60,415 bases of DNA from contig CALMJK010000002.1 in the NCBI GenBank assembly GCA_937864225.1, positions 7,501 through 67,915 of the forward strand. Reading direction: 5' to 3'. Below, piece by piece: positions 42,594 to 49,405 of this stretch; position 1 is the first letter of the stretch, and every line of letters begins with the position of its first letter. The DNA is from an uncultured bacterium (GTDB lineage: Bacteria > Krumholzibacteriota > Krumholzibacteriia > LZORAL124-64-63). Made by a program: the position numbers and the translations under genes. Below the pieces are notes generated by a model. It did not search any database. It was not told where the DNA came from and worked only from the letters and a program-made list of their open reading frames with translations.

Positions 42594-44681
42594 TCAGTCC
42601 TCTTCCTCGGTGCGATTCTTCTCGTAGGCGTCCATCAGCTTGCGCGCGACCTCGCCCGGGACCTCGTCGTAGTGGGAGAATTCCATGCGATAGACGCCGG
42701 TGCCCTGCGTCATGGAGCGCAGCGCCGTCGCGTATTGGTACAGCTCGTCCTGCGGGATCATGGCCTTCACGATCTGATAGGGACCGTCGCTCTCCATGCC
42801 CTGGATGCGGCCTCGACGGGACGAAATGTCCCCCATCACGTCGCCCATGTACGCCTCGGGCACCGTGACCGTGACGCTCATGACCGGCTCGAGCAGCATG
42901 GGTCCCGATTCGCGCACGCCCTTCTGCACCGCCTTGCGGGCGGCGACCTTGAAGGCGGCCTCGCTGGAATCGACGGCGTGGTAGGACCCGAAGTCGATCG
43001 TCGTGCGGATGTCCACGACCTCGTAGCCGGCCACGACTCCCTGCGCCAGGGTCTCCCGCACGCCCTTTTCGACCGCCGGGATGAACTTGCCGGGCACGAC
43101 GCCGCCCACGACGGCGTTGACGAACTCGAATCCGGCGCCCCGCTCCATCGGCTCGAGCCTGAGCCAGACGTCGCCGAACTGACCGCGGCCACCGGTCTGC
43201 TTCTTGTGCCGCCCCTGCACGCGGGCGCTGCCGCGGATCGTCTCCCGGAACGCGACGCGTGGCCGCTTGCGGGCGACTTCGACGCCGAACTGCTTCTTCA
43301 CCCGCTCCAGCAGATACGAAATTTGGTTCTCTCCCTGCGCGATGAGCAGCGTCTGGCTCAGGTGGGGCTCGTGCCGGATCGTGAAGGTCTGGTCCTCCTC
43401 ATGCAGCTTGGCCAGACCGCTGGCCATCTTGTCCTCGTCGCCGGCGGTGACCGTGTAGATCGCTTCGGTCGCGGTCGGCGCGGGGAAAACGATGCTCGGT
43501 AGGGCCACGGGCGCCGCGTTGTCGTAGAGCGTGCTGCCCGTGGGGCTGCCCTTGAGCTTGGGCGCCAGGACGATGTCGCCAGCGCTGGCGCTTTCGACCT
43601 TCTCGCGTTGCTTGCCCAGCGCCGCGCTGAGCTGGCTGAAGCGCTCGACGGTGCCGGTGGCGTTGTTCGTCAGGGTATCCCCCGCGCCAATGGTTCCGCT
43701 CCAGACGCGCAGCCAGGTCATCTCCCCGCCCTGCGCCTCGCTCTGCCGTTTGAAGGCATAGGCCAGCTTGGGACCGGCGGGATCGACCTTGACGGTGACC
43801 GTCTCGCTCTCGCGACCCGGACGCCTGCCGGCGAGCTGCCGGCCGGCCTGCGGCGCCGGCAGCAGGCGGACGATCTCGGCCAGCAGCGGCATGACCCCCG
43901 CCGTCGAATCGGCGGCCGTGCACAGGATCGGGAACACCTGTCCCGTGCCGATGCCCGCCACCAGCCCCTGCAACGTCTCGGCCTCGGACAGCGTGCCCTC
44001 CTCGAGGAATTTCTCCACCAGGGCGTCGTCCGTTTCCGCGGCCGCGCTCAGGAGCGCTTCGCGCGCCTGGGCCACCGCGTCCGCCATGCCGGCCGGCGGG
44101 TCCCCGACCACCTCGGCACCCCCCTTATGCAGGTGGGCCTTGCCGGTGAGGAGATCCACCACGCCCTGGAAGGTCTCGCCCTTTCCCACCGGCAACTGGA
44201 TCGGCACGGCGCGCGCGCCGATCCGGGCGCGGATGCTGGCCACCGCCGCATCGAAGTCCGCGTGCTCCTTGTTCATCCGGTTGACCACGACGAGCGTAGG
44301 CGTCTCCTTCGCGCGCAGCACGCGCCAGAGCGCCTCCGAGGGGACCTCAAGGCCGCCGTCGGCGCGCACCAGGAACAGCGCGCCTTCGCACACCTCGAGC
44401 GCGGCGAACACGTCGCCGCGGAAATCGTCCATGCCCGGCGTGTCGATGAGGTTGAGCTTCGTCCCGCCCACGTCGGTCCAACCCAGGCTCGCGCTGATCG
44501 TCTGTTTCTTCTCTATTTCTTCTTCGTTGTAATCGAAGAGAGAGGAGCCGTCGTCGACGTTCCCTCTTCTGCCGACCTTGCCCGTCACGTGCATCACCGC
44601 GTCCGCCAAGCTGGTCTTGCCCACGCCATGGGGCCCCACCAGCACCACGTTGCGGATCTTCTCCATGGGATAGCTCTTCAA
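42594..44681 (-). CDS. Elongation factor G-like GTPase (EF-G paralogue) with altered G3 and G4 motifs
   Basis: The 695-residue protein has all five EF-G domains, including the C-terminal VTVTVPEAYMGDVMGDISSRRGRIQGM. It belongs to the EF-G-like branch opening with MKSYPMEKIRNVVLVG. P-loop GPHGVGKTS (16-24) is normal. The G3 motif is DTPGMDDF (80-87): Met84 replaces the His that activates GTP hydrolysis in EF-G. The G4 motif is NRMN (134-137) instead of NKxD. Both changes suggest altered hydrolysis or nucleotide specificity. The TTG at 44681 follows GGAGGAG by 5 bases and reproduces the family N-terminus; an internal ATG at 44666 is the alternative. A strong promoter lies 100 bp upstream. Confidence 0.92.
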   Translation of the reverse strand: MKSYPMEKIRNVVLVGPHGVGKTSLADAVMHVTGKVGRRGNVDDGSSLFDYNEEEIEKKQTISASLGWTDVGGTKLNLIDTPGMDDFRGDVFAALEVCEGALFLVRADGGLEVPSEALWRVLRAKETPTLVVVNRMNKEHADFDAAVASIRARIGARAVPIQLPVGKGETFQGVVDLLTGKAHLHKGGAEVVGDPPAGMADAVAQAREALLSAAAETDDALVEKFLEEGTLSEAETLQGLVAGIGTGQVFPILCTAADSTAGVMPLLAEIVRLLPAPQAGRQLAGRRPGRESETVTVKVDPAGPKLAYAFKRQSEAQGGEMTWLRVWSGTIGAGDTLTNNATGTVERFSQLSAALGKQREKVESASAGDIVLAPKLKGSPTGSTLYDNAAPVALPSIVFPAPTATEAIYTVTAGDEDKMASGLAKLHEEDQTFTIRHEPHLSQTLLIAQGENQISYLLERVKKQFGVEVARKRPRVAFRETIRGSARVQGRHKKQTGGRGQFGDVWLRLEPMERGAGFEFVNAVVGGVVPGKFIPAVEKGVRETLAQGVVAGYEVVDIRTTIDFGSYHAVDSSEAAFKVAARKAVQKGVRESGPMLLEPVMSVTVTVPEAYMGDVMGDISSRRGRIQGMESDGPYQIVKAMIPQDELYQYATALRSMTQGTGVYRMEFSHYDEVPGEVARKLMDAYEKNRTEEED

Positions 44682-44788
44682 GTTCGCTCCTCCCGCCGAC
44701 AGGGGCCCCGGCCCGTGCTGACACAAAAGCCGCGCGCCCGCGCCGCGAATCCGGCAGACCAGGGATCGCAAAAAGGCCAAGAAAATGA

Positions 44789-44817
44789 ATGTTAATAGTG
44801 CAGTTATGCCGTGTCAA
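44789..44817 (-). promoter_or_regulatory. Predicted strong promoter of the EF-G-like / yebC / ruvCAB operon
   Basis: A perfect minus-strand TTGACA (44817-44812) is followed after exactly 17 bp by TAACAT (44794-44789). The surrounding 50 bp is the most AT-rich in the intergenic region. Transcription would begin near 44782, about 100 bases before the TTG start. All genes to 27378 run in the same direction from here. Confidence 0.6.
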
Positions 44818-44862
44818 TCCCGGGCAGCAGGCCAAGCAGCGAAGCCCGCCGCGGTCCGCGGC

Positions 44863-44891
44863 TTGTTCCGCCGCGCGTGTTTCCCTATCTT
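44863..44891 (+). promoter_or_regulatory. Possible promoter of the outer-membrane protein gene
   Basis: TTGTTC (44863-44868), 17 bp, TATCTT (44886-44891) gives 3 of 6 and 4 of 6 matches. It would leave a leader of about 175 bases before the ATG at 45074. Weak and unverified. Confidence 0.3.
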
Positions 44892-45073
44892 CAAATCGCT
44901 ACCCGGCAGAGAGTTCTGGACAGTCCCCGGGCAGCGCATTACCGTTCCTGGGCACGGATTTGTCGCGAAGCGGCCCCGTCCGCGTCCTTCTCCATGACCC
45001 GGGCGCCCGTGGCCTGTCTCGGGAGCCGAGCGTGGCTGCCGCCGCCTGGTGCCGATCGTCTGAGGTGCTCTTT

Positions 45074-45874
45074 ATGCTGCGACGTTTCCCGCTGGCGCTG
45101 CTCTGCGCGACGCTGCTCTGCCTGGCGACTCCCCTGGCCGCCCAGACCGAGCCCGCCGCCACCGAACAGGAAGAAGTCCCCGAGGCGAATTACAGCCTCA
45201 AGAAGGTGGCGTTGCAGCTCTACGGCGGCGTCTTTTCCGGCGCCACGTTCCTTCAGTTGCCGCCGCTCGAGGAGCGGACGTTCCTGGCCGAGGGTGAAAA
45301 CAACGTGTTCAAGTACGATGGCACGCTGTTCAACCTCGACCCCAACCTCTATTCAGCGCCGGAGAAAACGATCGAATCGGGCCCCATCCTGGGCGGCCAG
45401 ATCCAGTTCTACGCGTCCGAGGATTTCCACTTCGATCTGCAGCTCGCCGTGGCCAGCTCCAAGGCCGTCACGACCTTCTTGTACGACGACCCGCGCACGC
45501 TGGAAGAGGATCCGGTCCGCACCGAGCCGGGCAGCGAGGGGTACGACGAGGATCCTAGCTTCAAATCGCTCATGGGAGGGATCGGCCTCGGCTACGAGGC
45601 CCGGGTGCTCCAAGTCTCCGGGCTGGTCCCGTACATCGGCTGCTCCTTCGGGGGCGTGATCAACCGTTTCAGCCAGCTCGAGGACAAGACGGCGCTCTAC
45701 TTCAACATCTCGGGCGGATTCTACCGCCAGTTCGGCCAGAGCCTGCGCCTGTCGACCCTCTTTTCCGCGACGATGTTCAGCTTCGCCCGGGAAGAATTGA
45801 CGTACGGCAAGCAGGTGACGTACGGGACGGCGGCAATCGGGCTGTCGTACATGATCGACATGCTGCCGCATTGA
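45074..45874 (+). CDS. Predicted outer-membrane beta-barrel protein
   Basis: The 266-residue preprotein has a clear signal peptide (MLRRFPLALLCATLLCLATPLAAQ, cleavage expected after AAQ or just before). The mature part alternates hydrophobic and polar residues in short strands (FHFDLQLAVASS, ALYFNISGGFYRQFG, TAAIGLSYMIDML) separated by acidic loops, the pattern of a small outer-membrane barrel. No specific family is recognised. The ATG follows GAGGTG by 6 bases. It is monocistronic: a strong terminator follows at once. Confidence 0.75.
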   Translation: MLRRFPLALLCATLLCLATPLAAQTEPAATEQEEVPEANYSLKKVALQLYGGVFSGATFLQLPPLEERTFLAEGENNVFKYDGTLFNLDPNLYSAPEKTIESGPILGGQIQFYASEDFHFDLQLAVASSKAVTTFLYDDPRTLEEDPVRTEPGSEGYDEDPSFKSLMGGIGLGYEARVLQVSGLVPYIGCSFGGVINRFSQLEDKTALYFNISGGFYRQFGQSLRLSTLFSATMFSFAREELTYGKQVTYGTAAIGLSYMIDMLPH

Positions 45875-45899
45875 GCCTGTCCTCGGCCGGGGGAGAAGG

Positions 45900-45935
45900 A
45901 AAACCGCCGTGGCGGCAGCGCCACGGCGGTTTTTT
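45900..45935. terminator. Strong bidirectional rho-independent terminator
   Basis: A 14-15 bp stem (AAAACCGCCGTGGCG at 45900-45914 with 45919-45933) closes a GCAG tetraloop and runs into a T6 tract on the plus strand; the minus strand also ends in T4. It serves the outer-membrane protein gene and, from the other side, the Lys-rich protein gene whose stop is at 45956. Confidence 0.9.
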
Positions 45936-45955
45936 CAAACCTCGAAAAAGAGGGC

Positions 45956-46186
45956 CTACATCATCGGGGCGGGAGCCTTCTTGACTCTCCGTACCTTCTT
46001 GCGGGCCACCTTCTTCTTGGCGACCTTCTTCTTCGCCACCTTCTTCTTGGCAACCTTCTTCTTCTTCTTGGCCACCTTCTTCTTGGCGACCTTCTTCTTC
46101 TTCGCGACCTTCTTCTTGGCCACCTTCTTCTTGGCGACCTTCTTCTTCTTCTTGGCGGCTGCCTTCAGCACCATGCTCTCCTCCAT
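45956..46186 (-). CDS. Lysine-rich histone-H1-like DNA-binding protein
   Basis: The 76-residue protein is almost entirely Lys, Val and Ala: after MEESMVLKAAA it repeats KKKVA-type units about ten times and ends RRVKKAPAPMM. Such proteins resemble the C-terminal tail of histone H1 and bacterial AlgP/Hc-like proteins, and would bind DNA (or RNA) through charge. The ATG at 46186 follows GAGG; a second ATG at 46174 has GGAGGAG close by. An upstream in-frame extension exists but has atypical composition and is treated as leader. A strong promoter stands about 230 bp upstream. The terminator at 45900-45935 follows. Confidence 0.85.
   Translation of the reverse strand: MEESMVLKAAAKKKKKVAKKKVAKKKVAKKKKVAKKKVAKKKKKVAKKKVAKKKVAKKKVARKKVRRVKKAPAPMM
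45990..46165. repeat. Short tandem repeats encoding the KKKVA units
   Basis: Runs of CTTCTT interspersed with GGC(G/C)ACC recur every 15-21 bp. On the minus strand they encode Lys-Lys-Lys-Val-Ala. Unit length varies (KKKVA, KKKKVA, KKKKKVA), suggesting slippage or unequal recombination has altered copy number. Confidence 0.8.
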
Positions 46187-46377
46187 CTTGGACCTCGCTT
46201 TGTGACAGGTACTCCGTTTGCCTGCCCGCCGCACCCTGCAGGTCAGGCCCGACCGCCCATCCTCCGCACCGCCCCGCCGATGACGTCCGTGTTCACGTCG
46301 CCTGTCGTCATCCGCGTTGCCGATCCGGCTTCCCATCCAGCCGATGCCAGATGCGAATCGTGGCGGCGGCTCTCCTT

Positions 46378-46409
46378 GCAGGGGTCGGCTCGCACGAGCC
46401 CTCCCCTGC
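46378..46409 (-). promoter_or_regulatory. Nested hairpin at the predicted 5' end of the Lys-rich mRNA
   Basis: The outer stem GCAGGGG / CCCCTGC (7 bp) encloses a tandem AG/GA mismatch and an inner GGCTCG / CGAGCC stem (6 bp nominal). It starts about 6 bases after the predicted transcription start, so it would cap the mRNA. Possible roles are RNA stabilisation or binding of a regulator to the DNA palindrome; both are inference. Confidence 0.5.
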
Positions 46410-46421
46410 GAAGTCGCGAAC

Positions 46422-46451
46422 ATTATTCGAACGCTGGGAAAAACGTGTCAA
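46422..46451 (-). promoter_or_regulatory. Predicted strong promoter of the Lys-rich protein gene
   Basis: Minus-strand TTGACA (46451-46446) is perfect and is followed after 18 bp by AATAAT (46427-46422), 5 of 6 to consensus. It is the best promoter by consensus in the window. Start of transcription is expected near 46415. Confidence 0.65.
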
Positions 46452-46586
46452 CAAGAAATGCAGTCGACGCATGAAAAAAGTTGACGACGCTCGAGCCCGC
46501 GACGCGCGCTCGACATCGCATCCGCGCGTCGCTCGCTCGCGCTCAACGCGGTCCGTCCTCGCGCCGCGCGCGTCGCGCCCCCCCCC

Positions 46587-46624
46587 AAAAAAACCGCGGG
46601 ACCGCCGCCACGACGGTCCCGCGA
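46587..46624 (-). terminator. Rho-independent terminator after tRNA-Leu
   Basis: On the minus strand a 10 bp stem (CGCGGGACCG / CGGTCCCGCG) with a short loop is followed by seven T residues. It lies 7 bp beyond the tRNA 3' end and closes the secG-tRNA transcript. Confidence 0.88.
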
Positions 46625-46630
46625 GAATGT

Positions 46631-46715
46631 TGGTGCCCGGGGCGGGATTTGAACCCGCACGGCTCTCGCCACTGCCCCCTCAAGACAGCGTGTCTACCAA
46701 TTCCACCACCCGGGC
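46631..46715 (-). tRNA. tRNA-Leu (anticodon GAG)
   Basis: The 85-base sequence folds as a long-variable-arm (type II) tRNA: acceptor GCCCGGG pairs with CCCGGGC, the D arm holds GGTGGAATTGGTAGACAC, the anticodon GAG is at 46681-46679, and the T arm has GGTTCGAATCC. CCA is encoded. It follows secG by 15 bp; the same secG / tRNA-Leu(GAG) neighbourhood occurs in E. coli (leuU), so the arrangement is old or recurrent. Confidence 0.95.
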
Positions 46716-46730
46716 CCTCGGTCCGCGCCC

Positions 46731-47156
46731 TCAGCGACCGGTTGTCTCGGCGGCCGGCGGCTGGGCGGCGGGCGGCTGCGTGGCGGGAGCGGCGTCAGCA
46801 CCTGCGCCCGGCAGCGCCGCGTTGGGATCGAAAACATCCGTGGCGGGCGGCGGCGTCACGTCGCTCGTCACGCGCCCGGCCTGCGCGGCCTCTCGCACCA
46901 CGGAGCGCGCCGCGGGCTCTCGCCTGGCGGACAAGGCGAACAGGGCCGTCGAGGTCAGGAAAAATCCCGCCGCCAGCCAGATGGTCAGTTTGTGCAGGAT
47001 GGTCGTCATCCCGCGCGAGCCGAAGATCTGCTGCGGCAGGCCCCCGCCCCCGCCGAAGGCGCCGGCCAAGCCGCCGCCCTTGCTGGACTGCAGAAGCACG
47101 ACGACGCACAGCATGACGCACACGATCACGTGCAGAACCACAAAAATCGGGTACAT
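46731..47156 (-). CDS. secG: Preprotein translocase subunit SecG
   Basis: SecG is the small SecYEG subunit. The 141-residue protein has two membrane segments (about 3-24 and 55-75) separated by the family's Gly-rich loop (SSKGGGLAGAFGGGGG) with GTT-like TTILHKLT after it. The C-terminal 60 residues are a Pro/Ala/Thr-rich tail, longer than usual. The ATG at 47156 follows GGAGAG. It has its own promoter and is followed by tRNA-Leu. Confidence 0.93.
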   Translation of the reverse strand: MYPIFVVLHVIVCVMLCVVVLLQSSKGGGLAGAFGGGGGLPQQIFGSRGMTTILHKLTIWLAAGFFLTSTALFALSARREPAARSVVREAAQAGRVTSDVTPPPATDVFDPNAALPGAGADAAPATQPPAAQPPAAETTGR

Positions 47157-47227
47157 GGGACTCTCCGCGCGGGTGACGGCCGCAAGCAAGGCAAACGCCC
47201 CCGGCGCGCGCCGGCGGCGACCCCGTG

Positions 47228-47256
47228 AACATAGCACTCCGTCGCCGCTGTGTCAA
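47228..47256 (-). promoter_or_regulatory. Predicted promoter of secG and tRNA-Leu
   Basis: Minus-strand TTGACA (47256-47251), 17 bp, TATGTT (47233-47228): perfect -35 and 4 of 6 at -10. It lies in the 132 bp between pgk and secG and would start transcription near 47221. Confidence 0.6.
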
Positions 47257-47288
47257 CGTGCTGGCCCCGGGCGCTCGTCCCGACCGCC

Positions 47289-48491
47289 TCAGGCGTCGGA
47301 CAGCGCCGTCACGCCCGGCAGCTCCAGCCCGGCCATGAACTCCAGCGAGGCGCCGCCGCCGGTCGAAACGTGCGAGACATCCCGCGCCAGGCCCAACTGG
47401 TTGAGCGCCGCGACCGAGTCGCCGCCGCCCACCACGGAAAGGGCCCCGCCGCGCGTCGCCCGCGCGACGGCCTCGCCCACGGCGCGCGTGCCGGCGGCGA
47501 AGGGGGAAAGTTCGAACACGCCGACCGGCCCGTTCCAGAAGATGGCGCGCGCGTCGGCCAGAATGTCCCGAAATCGGGCCACCGTGCGCGGCCCGATGTC
47601 CAGTCCCTGCCAGCCGTCGGGGATATCGGTCGCCAGCACGGTCTTCCGCTCGCCTTGCTCCCCGAATTCCGTCGAGACGACGACGTCCTCAGGCAGTACG
47701 AACTGCGCCTTGCCGCCCCGCACCTGGTTCACGATCTCCCGCGCGACGTCCAGGCTCTCCGTGTCCAGAAGGCTCGCGCCGACGCTCAAGCCCCGCACCT
47801 TGAAGAACGTGAAGATCATGCCCCCGCCCAGCAGCAGGGTGTCGACACGCTGCAGCAGGCTGCGGATGACCTCCACCTTGCCCTTGATCTTCGCTCCGCC
47901 CAGCACGGCCACGAATGGCCGCGGCGGCCGCTCCAGGAGCGTGCCCAGGTACTGCAGCTCCTTCTCCATGAGCAGGCCGGCGTAGCGACGGTCGAAGTGG
48001 CCGGCCACCGCCGCCGTCGAAGCGTGCGCGCGATGGGCGGCGCCGAAGGCGTCGTTGACGTAGACGTGGCCGAGCTGGGCGAGGGCCGCGGCGAACGCGG
48101 GGTCGTTGGCCGTCTCCCCGGGCGAGAAGCGCAGGTTCTCCAGCAGCAGGATCTCGCCCGGCATGAGCCTTTGCGCCTGGGCCGCGGAGTCGGGGCCACC
48201 CGCGTCCGCCGCGAACCGCACCGGGACGGCCAGCAATTCGGCCAGGCGATCCGCCACCGGCCGCAGGGAGTACTGGGGGTCGGGCGCGCCCTTGGGCCGA
48301 CCCAGGTGGCTCATCAACACGATGCTCCCGCCCCGCTCCAGGATCGAGTTGAGCGAGGGGAGCGTGGCGGTGATCCGGGTGTCGTCGGTGATCCGGCGCT
48401 CCTTGTCGAGGGGCACGTTGTAATCGACCCGCATCAACACGCGCTGACCGCGTGGATCCAGACGATCCAACCCCAGCTTCCTGCTGCTCAC
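47289..48491 (-). CDS. pgk: Phosphoglycerate kinase
   Basis: PGK makes ATP from 1,3-bisphosphoglycerate. The 400-residue protein has the signature RVLMRVDYNVPL, MSHLGRPKG, LLLENLRFSPGE, YVNDAFGAAHRAHAS, and C-terminal FWNGPVGVFE and VGGGDSVAAL. The GTG at 48491 is preferred because GGAAGG lies 8 bases upstream and the length then matches the family; a longer frame begins at 48557. gap and tpiA, frequent neighbours, are absent; secG follows. Confidence 0.95.
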   Translation of the reverse strand: MSSRKLGLDRLDPRGQRVLMRVDYNVPLDKERRITDDTRITATLPSLNSILERGGSIVLMSHLGRPKGAPDPQYSLRPVADRLAELLAVPVRFAADAGGPDSAAQAQRLMPGEILLLENLRFSPGETANDPAFAAALAQLGHVYVNDAFGAAHRAHASTAAVAGHFDRRYAGLLMEKELQYLGTLLERPPRPFVAVLGGAKIKGKVEVIRSLLQRVDTLLLGGGMIFTFFKVRGLSVGASLLDTESLDVAREIVNQVRGGKAQFVLPEDVVVSTEFGEQGERKTVLATDIPDGWQGLDIGPRTVARFRDILADARAIFWNGPVGVFELSPFAAGTRAVGEAVARATRGGALSVVGGGDSVAALNQLGLARDVSHVSTGGGASLEFMAGLELPGVTALSDA

Positions 48492-48584
48492 ATCCACGAC
48501 CTTCCTGCCGGCGACCGTATCCCCCGCGAGCGGACGCCGGGCTGGCGACCACGACAAACCTGACCTGAGCGGGGGACACGCGCG

Positions 48585-48613
48585 ATGCTAGAAGTCGCCC
48601 GCGCGACTGTCAA
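48585..48613 (-). promoter_or_regulatory. Predicted promoter of pgk
   Basis: Minus-strand TTGACA (48613-48608) overlaps the comF stop and is followed after 17 bp by TAGCAT (48590-48585). It leaves a leader of about 85 bases before the GTG. It separates glycolysis/secretion genes from the upstream mre cluster. Confidence 0.6.
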
Positions 48614-49386
48614 GGGTCGGCGGGAGCGCGTCCCAGGCCGACGGCGGCGCCGAGCACCAGCGCGCCCAGGACATGCCAGCCCGCCGCGCTCAGCGCGCCC
48701 GCCGCCGCGGCGAGCGTCTCGCCGGTCGTGGCCAGATCATCCACCAGGACCGCCTCCGCCAAGCCAAGCGGCGGCGGACCGGCGGCGAACGCCCCTTGCA
48801 CGTTCCGCGCCCGAGCCGGTCCCGTGGGCGCGAGCTTCGCCTGCTGGGGCGTCGCGCGGCAGCGGCGCAGCACTTCGGGCCGACACGGACGCCCGAGCCG
48901 CAGCGCCAGCAGATCGGCCAGCAGCTGCGCCTGGTTGAAACCGCGTTGTCGCCGCCGCGACGGATGCAACGGCATGGGCACCAACGCGGCGGCGGGCCAG
49001 CCGGCGTCGGCCGCGAAGAGGTCAGCGGCGGCGACTCCCAATTCCGCCAGGGGCCACGCGACGCCCCGGATCCCGTGGTACTTCAGCGCCCCCACGAGCG
49101 CCACCAGCGGCGCGTCCTCCGTGCGCGCCGCCGCGACCGTCAGCCGCGCGCCGCCGGCCAGCCGCAGGCTGCAACGCCGAGCGGCGGGCGCCAAGTGGTC
49201 CGCGCACGGCGCGCACAGATGGGGCCGGTCCCAGGACCGCAGGCCGCGCACGCGAGGGCCGGCGCGGGCCCAGGCCGCGCGCGTCGGATCTCGGTCGCAC
49301 AGCAAACAGCGCTCGGGCCACAGCAGCTCCGCCAGGGCAAGCACGGGCCACGTCCACGCGCGCCGGCCACGCATAAGTGCCACCAC
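48610..49386 (-). CDS. comF: ComF-family phosphoribosyltransferase-like protein
   Basis: The 258-residue protein has an N-terminal zinc-finger region (CLLC near 27-30 and CAPC near 58-61), the conserved LKYHGIRGVAWPLAE, PMPLHPSRRRQRGFNQAQLLA and the PRPP loop AVLVDDLATTGET near the C-terminus. In competent bacteria ComF aids DNA import, but homologues are widespread. Start is GTG at 49386; an ATG at 49374 is possible. It is the last gene of the cell-shape cluster. Confidence 0.9.
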   Translation of the reverse strand: MVALMRGRRAWTWPVLALAELLWPERCLLCDRDPTRAAWARAGPRVRGLRSWDRPHLCAPCADHLAPAARRCSLRLAGGARLTVAAARTEDAPLVALVGALKYHGIRGVAWPLAELGVAAADLFAADAGWPAAALVPMPLHPSRRRQRGFNQAQLLADLLALRLGRPCRPEVLRRCRATPQQAKLAPTGPARARNVQGAFAAGPPPLGLAEAVLVDDLATTGETLAAAAGALSAAGWHVLGALVLGAAVGLGRAPADP

Positions 49387-49405
49387 GACTTCCGGGGAGG
49401 CGTCG

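Larger units (their letters stand above)
44682..45073. other. 392 bp divergent intergenic region
   Basis: This gap separates the EF-G-like gene (-) from an outer-membrane protein gene (+). It contains the predicted EF-G-like promoter near 44789-44817 and a weaker plus-strand candidate near 44863-44891. The rest (about 44900-45060) is GC-rich with no ORF, tRNA or hairpin that I can support. Confidence 0.6.
46187..46630. other. 444 bp region: leader of the Lys-rich gene and tRNA 3' flank
   Basis: From right to left it holds the tRNA-Leu terminator (46587-46624), a C9-A7 homopolymer junction, a promoter (46422-46451), a nested hairpin (46378-46409) and then about 190 bases of GC-rich leader before the ATG at 46186. 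No other gene is supported. Confidence 0.6.

Noticed and set aside
45990..46165. Possible CRISPR or satellite array
   Set aside because: Repeats are irregular 15-21 bp units without unique spacers and encode Lys-Val-Ala runs in frame.
46187..46423. N-terminal extension of the Lys-rich protein by 79 codons
   Set aside because: The region has no Lys-rich character, contains the nested hairpin and lies between a strong promoter and an ATG with a suitable ribosome-binding site; it reads better as leader.
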